Shown piece by piece: positions 56,703 through 64,000 of a stretch of 64,000 bases of DNA (within the stretch, counting starts at the first letter, position 1; every line of letters begins with the position of its first letter). The notes under the pieces were generated by a model. It was given only the letters and a program-made list of their open reading frames with translations, was not told the origin of the DNA and searched no databases. The position numbers were made by a program, and so were the translations under genes. The DNA is from Streptococcus sanguinis (lineage in GTDB: Bacteria > Bacillota > Bacilli > Lactobacillales > Streptococcaceae): assembly GCF_019929225.1 (NCBI RefSeq), contig NZ_JAHZPA010000003.1:182759-246758 (forward strand). The letters run 5' to 3'.

Positions 56703-58679
56703 ATGAAACAAAGCAAAGTCCTTGCGTTAGCAGGAGTAACACTTCTTGCGGCTGGAATTCTTACAGCTTGCTCAGGCTCCAAGTCAAACACAAACTCAGG
56801 CAGCTCTACGACCTTTAATTATATCTACGAGACAGACCCTGAAAACTTGAACTATCTTACTTCAAGTAAGGCAGCTACTACAGACTTGACAGCCAATGTC
56901 ATTGATGGTCTTTTAGAAAACGACCAATATGGGAACTTAGTTCCATCAATGGCAGAAGACTGGACTGTATCTCAAGATGGGAAGACTTATACTTATAAGC
57001 TTCGCAAAGATGCTAAGTGGTATACTTCCGAAGGTGAAGAGTACGCAGATGTGACAGCAGAAGACTTTGTTACAGGTCTTAAGTATGCGGCAGACAATAA
57101 ATCTGAAACACTGTACTTGGTTCAGGATTCTGTCAAAGGACTTAAGGACTATATTTCTGGGAAGATTGATTTCTCAGAAGTAGGGATCAAAGCAGTTGAT
57201 GATCATACCGTTGAGTATACTCTTAATGAGCCAGAAAGTTTCTGGAACTCTAAGACGACAATGGGAATTCTATACCCAGTAAACAAAGACTTTTTGAAAA
57301 ACCAAGGTGATAAGTTCGCTCAAGCAACTGATCCAACAAGCTTGCTTTATAACGGACCTTTCTTGCTCAAATCATTGACTTCAAAATCTGAAATTCAATT
57401 TGAGAAGAATCCTAATTATTGGGACAAAGATAATGTTCACGTAGACGCAGTTAAACTCTCTTTCTATGACGGGCAAGACCAAGGGAAGCCAGCTGAGCAG
57501 TTCAGTCAGGGTGCTCTGACAACAGCTAGACTCTTCCCAACTAGTGCGACTTATGAAAAGGTTGAAAAAGACTTTAAAGATAATATCGTCTATACACCTC
57601 AAGATGCCTCAACTTTCTTAGTAGGTACAAACATTGATCGTCAGTCTTATAATCATACGGCTAAGACATCAGAAGCTCAAAAAACTTCAACTAAGAAAGC
57701 CTTGCTTAACAAGGACTTCCGTCAGGCTTTGACCTTTGCCTTCAATCGTGAGTCCTATGCATCTCAGATTAATGGTAAGGACGGAGCAGACAAACTTCTT
57801 CGTAACCTTTACATCCCACCTACATTTGTGCAGGCTGGTGACAAGTCCTTCGGTGACCTAGTTAAGGAAAAAGTAGTAACTTATGGCGACGAGTGGAAAG
57901 ATGTGGACTTCTCAGATGGCCAAGATGGTCTCTATAACGAGAACAAAGCAAAGGCTGAATTTGCTAAAGCAAAAGAAGCTTTGAAAGCTGATGGAGTGGA
58001 ATTCCCAATTCATCTGGACATTCCGGTTGATCAAACAGCTACTTCTAAAGTACAGCGCGTTCAATCCCTCAAGCAATCCATTGAGAAGACTTTGGGAACA
58101 GATAATGTTGTGATTGATGTTCACCAATTGTCTAAGGATGAAGTGACTAACATTACCTTGTTTGCTCCTTCTGCTGCTGAAGAGGACTGGGATATTTCAG
58201 ATAATGTCGGCTGGTCTCCGGACTATCAAGATCCATCTACTTATCTAGATGTCATCAAACCTGGTGGTGAAAACACCAAGACCTTCTTAGGATTTGATGG
58301 CACAGATAATGCCGCAGCGAAACAAGTTGGTTTAGATGAATATACCAAGCTGGTTGACGAAGCTGGTGCAGAAAAGCAAGATTTGAACAAGCGTTATGAA
58401 AAATATGCGGCTGCTCAGGCTTGGCTGACTGATAGTGCTTTGTTGATTCCGGTAACTTCTAGAACAGGTCGTCCAACCTTGACTAAGGTAGTGCCTTTCT
58501 CAGCACCGTTTGCTTGGTCTGGTGCTAAGGCGCGTGAAGCAGCAAGTTATAAGTACATGAAATTGCAGGATGAGCCTGTAACGACAAAAGATTATAATAG
58601 CGCTCAGGAAAAATGGAATAAAGAACGTGCGGAATCTAATAAAAAAGCTCAAGAAGAATTAGCAGACCACGTGAAATAA
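56703..58679 (+). CDS. Oligopeptide ABC transporter substrate-binding lipoprotein 3 (AmiA/HppA family)
   Basis: 658 residues with lipobox ILTAC (Cys23), SBP_bac_5 domain and a charged C-terminal helix rich in Lys/Glu like those of the other two. It is the copy nearest the permease genes and probably the one co-transcribed with amiCDEF, through a hairpin at 58689. Its promoter carries the CodY box. Compared with protein 1 it differs in pocket regions such as DDHTVEYTLNEPES and RTGRPTLTK. Confidence 0.94.
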   Translation: MKQSKVLALAGVTLLAAGILTACSGSKSNTNSGSSTTFNYIYETDPENLNYLTSSKAATTDLTANVIDGLLENDQYGNLVPSMAEDWTVSQDGKTYTYKLRKDAKWYTSEGEEYADVTAEDFVTGLKYAADNKSETLYLVQDSVKGLKDYISGKIDFSEVGIKAVDDHTVEYTLNEPESFWNSKTTMGILYPVNKDFLKNQGDKFAQATDPTSLLYNGPFLLKSLTSKSEIQFEKNPNYWDKDNVHVDAVKLSFYDGQDQGKPAEQFSQGALTTARLFPTSATYEKVEKDFKDNIVYTPQDASTFLVGTNIDRQSYNHTAKTSEAQKTSTKKALLNKDFRQALTFAFNRESYASQINGKDGADKLLRNLYIPPTFVQAGDKSFGDLVKEKVVTYGDEWKDVDFSDGQDGLYNENKAKAEFAKAKEALKADGVEFPIHLDIPVDQTATSKVQRVQSLKQSIEKTLGTDNVVIDVHQLSKDEVTNITLFAPSAAEEDWDISDNVGWSPDYQDPSTYLDVIKPGGENTKTFLGFDGTDNAAAKQVGLDEYTKLVDEAGAEKQDLNKRYEKYAAAQAWLTDSALLIPVTSRTGRPTLTKVVPFSAPFAWSGAKAREAASYKYMKLQDEPVTTKDYNSAQEKWNKERAESNKKAQEELADHVK

Positions 58680-58688
58680 GCTTGCTAA

Positions 58689-58722
58689 GAGAACTTTCTC
58701 TAATAGAGGAGAAAGTTCTTTT
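58689..58722 (+). terminator. Intra-operon hairpin between peptide-binding protein 3 and amiC
   Basis: A 10-bp stem GAACTTTCTC/GAGAAAGTTC followed by only four T. It looks like a leaky terminator or processing site that would keep the binding protein more abundant than the permease. Confidence 0.7.
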
Positions 58723-58743
58723 GGAATTTAAAGGAAACGATAA

Positions 58744-60240
58744 ATGAAAAAATATATTTTTATGCGTATCTTACGCTCAATTGTGTCGATTTTCTTGGTG
58801 ACGACCCTGACTTATGCCATTATCTATACTATGGTGCCAAGAAGGTTGATTTTCAAGCAGGATCCTAACTATAATAAGATAGCGACCAATAAAGATAAAA
58901 AGACTAACTATGAAAACACTATCTTTGAGCGGATGGGCTACATTGACTATTATGATACAAAGGAACTGCAGGAGAAAGCCAGCAAGGAAGATTCTTCTGT
59001 TACCACAGAAGCTACTGAAGCAAACGAGAAGATTTATCAGAAGTATATTGATAAACTCGGTAATGGCTGGAAATTGCAGAAGTTCCCTCTGAGCGGAGAA
59101 TTCTATGCTGTACGTGAAGTACCTGTTTATGAACGTGTCTTTGAGTTCTATGCTAATTTGATTCAAATTGACCATCCAAATGTTATTCAAGATGAGGAAA
59201 ATCCAAACCTAGAGCGTTATATCCGGTTTGAAAATGATCCTTCTGTTGGCTGGTCTCTTGTGGGTTCAGGTACCAAGCATAAGTATCTGCTTTATTTTAA
59301 TGGTCAGTTTCCATTTGTCCACCAGAACTTTATTACCTTTAATTTAGGGAATTCTTATCCAACCTATGCCAATATCCCTGTTCTGCAGGTTATTACGCAA
59401 GGACAAGGACAAACTAAGTCTTCCGAAGTTCAATTCCCAACAGGTAAAAAGACATCGTCTGTAAATATCTATTCTCGCACTTACAAGACGCCAAGCAAAG
59501 CCGATTCACAGGATATTGCTAAGTTTGGTAAGGGAGATGCTTATACAGCGACTCAAAGCAACTATCAAAATCCGTCCATGATTACCAGCTCAGCCATTAT
59601 TGGTTTAATTGGTGTGGCTCTGTCTTATCTGATTGCTATTCCACTCGGATCCTACATGGCTCGACTCAAGAATACATGGTTTGATAGCATTTCTACAGCT
59701 GGCTTGACCTTTATGATGTCACTGCCAACCATCGCCTTGGTCTACATCGTTCGTTTGGCTGGCTCTGCTGTTGGTCTTCCAGATTCCTTCCCAATCTTGG
59801 GAGCAGGAGATTGGCGTTCTTATGTCCTGCCAGCTGTTATCCTAGGCCTTTTGAGTGCTCCTTGGACAGCGGTTTGGATTCGCCGGTATATGATTGACCT
59901 GCAGTCTCAGGACTTTGTCCGCTTTGCGCGTGCGAAGGGACTCTCTGAAAAAGAAATTTCTAACAAGCACATCTTTAAAAATGCTATGGTGCCACTGGTA
60001 TCTAGTATCCCAGCTTCAATCGTCGGAGTTATTTCCGGTGCAACCCTGACAGAAACAGTCTTTGCTTTCCCTGGTATGGGTAAGATGCTGATTGATTCCG
60101 TTAAGGCATCCAATAACTCTATGGTTGTTGGTCTTGTATTCATCTTCACATGTCTGTCTATCTTTGCTCTCTTGCTGGGTGACATTCTGATGACTGTACT
60201 GGACCCACGTATCAAGTTAACATCAAAAGGAGGTAAATAA
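58744..60240 (+). CDS. amiC: Oligopeptide ABC transporter permease AmiC (OppB)
   Basis: 498 residues, the long AmiC form. It has an N-terminal helix, a large extracytoplasmic segment of about 240 residues (35-275) rich in charged residues, then five helices with the BPD_transp_1 EAA loop ([25 protein letters not shown]). It forms the membrane pore with AmiD. The stop shares one base with the amiD ATG. Confidence 0.96.
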   Translation: MKKYIFMRILRSIVSIFLVTTLTYAIIYTMVPRRLIFKQDPNYNKIATNKDKKTNYENTIFERMGYIDYYDTKELQEKASKEDSSVTTEATEANEKIYQKYIDKLGNGWKLQKFPLSGEFYAVREVPVYERVFEFYANLIQIDHPNVIQDEENPNLERYIRFENDPSVGWSLVGSGTKHKYLLYFNGQFPFVHQNFITFNLGNSYPTYANIPVLQVITQGQGQTKSSEVQFPTGKKTSSVNIYSRTYKTPSKADSQDIAKFGKGDAYTATQSNYQNPSMITSSAIIGLIGVALSYLIAIPLGSYMARLKNTWFDSISTAGLTFMMSLPTIALVYIVRLAGSAVGLPDSFPILGAGDWRSYVLPAVILGLLSAPWTAVWIRRYMIDLQSQDFVRFARAKGLSEKEISNKHIFKNAMVPLVSSIPASIVGVISGATLTETVFAFPGMGKMLIDSVKASNNSMVVGLVFIFTCLSIFALLLGDILMTVLDPRIKLTSKGGK

Positions 60241-61166
60241 TGGCTACAATTGATAAAAGCAAATTCCAATTTGTCAAACGTGACGATTTTGCCTCTGAAA
60301 CGATTGATGCTCCAGCCTACTCTTACTGGAAATCAGTCATGCGTCAATTCTTGAAAAAGAAATCAACCATTACCATGCTGGGGATTCTGATTGCCATTAT
60401 TCTCATGAGCTTCATTTATCCTATGTTTTCAAACTTCGACTTTAATGACGTGAGCAAGGTAAATGACTTTAGTATGCGTTATATCAAACCAAGTGCTCAA
60501 TACTGGTTTGGAACGGATAGTAATGGTAAGTCTCTCTTTGACGGTGTTTGGTTTGGTGCCCGTAACTCTATTCTTATTTCGATTATTGCGACGGTTATTA
60601 ATCTGGCTATCGGAGTTATCATCGGCGGTATCTGGGGAATTTCCAAAACAGTCGACCGTGTCATGATGGAAATCTACAATATCATTTCAAATATCCCAGC
60701 CCTCTTGATTGTCATTGTCTTGACCTACTCTATCGGTGCTGGTTTCTGGAATCTTATTTTTGCCATGACGATTACTGGTTGGGTCGGTATTGCCTACACT
60801 ATCCGTGTGCAGATTATGCGCTATCGGGATTTGGAATACAACCTTGCCTCTCGTACTCTTGGTACACCAACTCTCAAGATTGTAACGAAGAACATTATGC
60901 CGCAGTTGGTATCTGTTATCGTGACCACCACTTCACAAATGTTGCCAAGCTTTATCTCTTATGAAGCCTTTCTGTCCTTCTTTGGCTTAGGGCTTCCTGT
61001 AACAGTGCCAAGTTTGGGACGCTTGATTTCAGATTATTCACAAAACGTGACGACGAATGCCTACCTCTTTTGGATTCCACTCACAACTTTGATTTTGGTA
61101 TCCCTTACCTTCTTCGTAGTTGGTCAAAACTTAGCTGACGCCAGCGATCCACGTACACATAGATAG
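60240..61166 (+). CDS. amiD: Oligopeptide ABC transporter permease AmiD (OppC)
   Basis: 308 residues with six helices and the OppC signature. The N-terminal OppC region is followed by [23 protein letters not shown] and the EAA-type loop [23 protein letters not shown]. It overlaps amiC by one base, so translation is coupled. Confidence 0.96.
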   Translation: MATIDKSKFQFVKRDDFASETIDAPAYSYWKSVMRQFLKKKSTITMLGILIAIILMSFIYPMFSNFDFNDVSKVNDFSMRYIKPSAQYWFGTDSNGKSLFDGVWFGARNSILISIIATVINLAIGVIIGGIWGISKTVDRVMMEIYNIISNIPALLIVIVLTYSIGAGFWNLIFAMTITGWVGIAYTIRVQIMRYRDLEYNLASRTLGTPTLKIVTKNIMPQLVSVIVTTTSQMLPSFISYEAFLSFFGLGLPVTVPSLGRLISDYSQNVTTNAYLFWIPLTTLILVSLTFFVVGQNLADASDPRTHR

Positions 61167-61174
61167 GAGTAAAT

Positions 61175-62242
61175 ATGACAAAGAATGAAAATGTAATATT
61201 GACTGCTCGCGATATTGTCGTGGAATTCGATGTTCGCGATCGTGTCTTAACCGCCATTCGTGGAGTCTCTCTGGACTTGATTGAAGGTGAAGTACTGGCT
61301 ATTGTTGGTGAATCAGGCTCAGGAAAGTCTGTCTTGACCAAGACCTTTACTGGAATGCTAGAAGAAAATGGCCGTGTAGCTCAAGGAACCATTGACTACC
61401 GTGGCAAAGATTTGACAACTCTTCGTAGTAACAAAGATTGGGAGCCGATTCGCGGTGCAAAAATTGCGACTATCTTCCAAGATCCGATGACGAGCTTGGA
61501 TCCCATTAATACGATTGGAAGCCAGATTACAGAAGTCATTATCAAGCACCAAGGAAAATCAGCCAAAGAAGCTAAAAAAATGGCCATTGATTACATGAGC
61601 AAGGTCGGGATTCCAGATGCGGAAAAACGTTTCGAAGAATATCCTTTCCAATACTCGGGTGGTATGCGTCAGCGGATTGTTATTGCTATTGCCTTGGCTT
61701 GCCGCCCTGATATTCTTATCTGTGATGAGCCGACAACGGCTCTCGATGTAACGATTCAAGCGCAAATCATTGACTTGCTCAAATCCTTGCAGCAAGAATA
61801 TCATTTTACAACCATCTTTATTACGCACGACCTTGGTGTTGTGGCTAGTATTGCAGATAAGGTTGCGGTCATGTATGCCGGTGAAATTGTAGAATACGGT
61901 ACAGTTGAAGAAATCTTCTACGAGCCAAAACATCCTTATACATGGAGTTTGCTATCCAGCTTGCCTCAGTTGGCAGATGCGAATGGTGCGCTTTACTCGA
62001 TTCCTGGAACTCCGCCGTCACTTTATTCACCAATCAAAGGGGATGCCTTTGCTTTGCGTTCTGACTATGCCATGTCTATTGACTTTGAAGAAGAAGCACC
62101 GGCTTTCAAGGTCTCAGATACTCATTGGGCAAAGACTTGGCTCCTGCACGAAGATGCGCCTAAGGTTGATAAACCAGAGATTATCGAAAATCTACATGAA
62201 AAAATTCGTTCAAAAATGGGCTTCAATCAATTAGAAGCTTAG
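61175..62242 (+). CDS. amiE: Oligopeptide ABC transporter ATP-binding protein AmiE (OppD)
   Basis: 355 residues: Walker [11 protein letters not shown]-loop [12 protein letters not shown], signature YSGGMRQR, Walker [15 protein letters not shown]-loop FITHDLGVV, and the C-terminal oligopeptide-transporter extension ([13 protein letters not shown]). It pairs with AmiF as a heterodimeric motor. Confidence 0.97.
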   Translation: MTKNENVILTARDIVVEFDVRDRVLTAIRGVSLDLIEGEVLAIVGESGSGKSVLTKTFTGMLEENGRVAQGTIDYRGKDLTTLRSNKDWEPIRGAKIATIFQDPMTSLDPINTIGSQITEVIIKHQGKSAKEAKKMAIDYMSKVGIPDAEKRFEEYPFQYSGGMRQRIVIAIALACRPDILICDEPTTALDVTIQAQIIDLLKSLQQEYHFTTIFITHDLGVVASIADKVAVMYAGEIVEYGTVEEIFYEPKHPYTWSLLSSLPQLADANGALYSIPGTPPSLYSPIKGDAFALRSDYAMSIDFEEEAPAFKVSDTHWAKTWLLHEDAPKVDKPEIIENLHEKIRSKMGFNQLEA

Positions 62243-62252
62243 GAGGAAGGAA

Positions 62253-63179
62253 ATGACTGAAAAATTAGTTGAAATTAAAGATTTAGAAATTTCCTTCGGT
62301 GAAGGAAGTAAGAAATTTGTGGCAGTTAAAAATGCAAATTTCTTCATCAACAAGGGGGAAACTTTCTCTCTTGTAGGAGAATCAGGCTCTGGTAAGACTA
62401 CTATTGGTCGAGCTATTATCGGCCTTAATGATACCAGTGCAGGAGATATCTTCTATGAAGGCAAAAAGATTAATGGTAAAAAGTCAAAAGCAGAAGAAGC
62501 GGACTTGATTCGCAAGATTCAGATGATTTTCCAAGACCCAGCAGCTAGCCTGAATGAACGTGCAACGGTTGACTATATCATATCTGAGGGTCTCTATAAT
62601 TACCATTTGTTTGATAGTGAAGAAGACCGTCAAAGAAAAGTCAAAGATATCATCAATGAAGTCGGTTTGTTGGCTGAGCATTTAACTCGCTATCCTCACG
62701 AATTCTCTGGTGGACAGCGTCAGCGGATCGGGATTGCTCGTGCTTTGGTCATGCAACCAGACTTCGTGATTGCTGATGAGCCGATTTCCGCCTTGGACGT
62801 ATCTGTCCGAGCACAGGTATTGAATCTTTTGAAAAAATTTCAAAAAGAGCTTGGCTTGACCTACCTGTTTATTGCCCATGACCTTTCGGTAGTTCGTTTT
62901 ATTTCTGATCGTATCGCCGTGATTTACAAAGGTGTCATTGTAGAAGTGGCAGAGACAGAGGAATTGTTCAACCATCCTGTCCACCCTTATACACAATCCC
63001 TGCTCTCAGCTGTTCCAATTCCAGACCCAATCTTGGAGCGTAAAAAAGTGTTGAAGGTCTATGATCCTGAACAGCACGATTATTCTGTTGACAGACCAGA
63101 AATGTCTGAGATTCGTCCGGGACACTACGTCTGGGCTAATAAAGCTGAACTCGAAAAGTATAAACAAGAACAAGAATAG
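62253..63179 (+). CDS. amiF: Oligopeptide ABC transporter ATP-binding protein AmiF (OppF)
   Basis: 308 residues: Walker [11 protein letters not shown]-loop [15 protein letters not shown], signature FSGGQRQR, Walker [15 protein letters not shown]-loop FIAHDLSVV, and the [15 protein letters not shown] extension. Last gene of the ami operon, ended by a strong terminator before the rRNA operon. Confidence 0.97.
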   Translation: MTEKLVEIKDLEISFGEGSKKFVAVKNANFFINKGETFSLVGESGSGKTTIGRAIIGLNDTSAGDIFYEGKKINGKKSKAEEADLIRKIQMIFQDPAASLNERATVDYIISEGLYNYHLFDSEEDRQRKVKDIINEVGLLAEHLTRYPHEFSGGQRQRIGIARALVMQPDFVIADEPISALDVSVRAQVLNLLKKFQKELGLTYLFIAHDLSVVRFISDRIAVIYKGVIVEVAETEELFNHPVHPYTQSLLSAVPIPDPILERKKVLKVYDPEQHDYSVDRPEMSEIRPGHYVWANKAELEKYKQEQE

Positions 63180-63206
63180 AAAAAATGTCCGAAAGGGCAT
63201 TTTTTA
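63180..63206 (+). terminator. ami operon terminator
   Basis: AAAAATGTCC/GGGCATTTTT hairpin with GAAA loop and T6. Confidence 0.92.
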
Positions 63207-63312
63207 CGCCTTTAAAAAGATAGAATGTAGGTCAATTTACCATCCTCAAAGGTATGTAAAACTATTCACCAATTTAAAAATAATAATTTTTTAATTTTTT
63301 TCAAAAAAGGTA

Positions 63313-63342
63313 TTGACAGTTGGGTGGTATAGGTGATATACT
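63313..63342 (+). promoter_or_regulatory. rRNA operon promoter
   Basis: TTGACA at 63313-63318 and TATACT at 63337-63342, 18-bp spacer, preceded by an A/T-rich UP-like tract. Confidence 0.82.
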
Positions 63343-63359
63343 AATATAGTTGTCGCGAA

Positions 63360-63483
63360 AGACAAAGCCCTTTGAAAACTGAACAAGACGAACCAAGTGC
63401 AGGGTGACATAGAGATATGTAACCTGTCAAAAAACGAGAAAATAAATCTGTCAGTGGACAGTAATGAGTGCGAACTCAAACTT
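63360..63483 (+). promoter_or_regulatory. rRNA leader with boxA-like antitermination element
   Basis: GCCCTTTGAAAACTGAAC at about 63367-63384 is the boxA-type sequence of Gram-positive rRNA leaders. Further inverted repeats such as GAGTGCGAACTC precede the 16S start and would take part in pre-rRNA processing. Confidence 0.65.

Positions 63484-64000
<517 letters not shown>

Overview
This is a 64-kb chromosomal piece of a Streptococcus, most likely of the Sanguinis group (S. sanguinis, S. gordonii, S. cristatus and S. sinensis relatives). The evidence is the partial 16S rRNA at the right end, streptococcal gene neighbourhoods (truA-thiD-ECF component; mecA-rgpG-sufCDSUB; ami oligopeptide permease beside an rRNA operon), an M26 zinc metalloprotease, and tRNA and promoter style. 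Species cannot be fixed from the sequence alone. Almost every gene is on the + strand and reads toward the rRNA operon. The exceptions are an amino-acid ABC pair (37967-40269) and a PBP3/DacA homologue (50791-52059).

Layout. 1-2863: 3' part of a large surface zinc metalloprotease. 3120-5668: truA, a vitamin-precursor kinase, an ECF transporter S component and a UPF0340 protein. 5748-8611: trigger factor, RNA polymerase delta subunit and a B3/4-domain protein. 8808-11217: an FtsX-type ABC exporter wedged between the B3/4 gene and a relic of a second B3/4 3' end. 11363-13637: pyrG, with a leader that looks like the CTP-sensing G-reiteration attenuator, and a GyrI-like gene. 13782-17901: tRNA-Leu, fba, a three-gene ABC-2 exporter and tRNA-Thr. 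17905-23437: a tandem duplication carrying two large secreted low-complexity proteins with a common, unrecognised C-terminal domain. An IS3-type relic and a degenerate copy of the tRNA-Thr 3' end lie between them. 23514-24733: a LytTR regulator and LiaF-like membrane protein behind a well-formed LytTR operator. 24864-27945: rpmB, asp23-like, fakA and a lipoprotein. 28365-31688: ABC-2 exporter plus NarL-type two-component system. 31949-36555: ilvB-ilvN-ilvC-ilvA with a near-consensus CodY box. 36651-45361: SPFH protein, a small HTH-like protein, the amino-acid ABC pair, DUF2207, uppP, mecA and rgpG. 45451-50652: sufCDSUB. 52352-63179: three tandem oligopeptide-binding lipoproteins followed by amiCDEF. 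63313-64000: rRNA promoter, leader and the start of 16S.

How the genes work together. Envelope construction and defence recur: undecaprenyl-phosphate recycling, GlcNAc-1-P transfer, DD-carboxypeptidase-like protein, four ABC exporters or exporter-like systems, a LiaF-like protein and a NarL-type sensor pair. A second theme is amino-acid and peptide nutrition: branched-chain amino-acid synthesis, an amino-acid importer and the Ami/Hpp peptide permease. CodY-like boxes at ilvB and at the third peptide-binding protein tie biosynthesis to peptide uptake.

Most worth following: (a) the paired secreted proteins beside tRNA-Thr; (b) the PBP3 homologue in which the SxxK lysine is Asn and KTG is KAG, predicting loss of normal activity; (c) the pyrG leader; (d) the LytTR operator; (e) the recombination scar around the FtsX-type ABC genes. 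All calls come from reading the sequence; no database searches were run.
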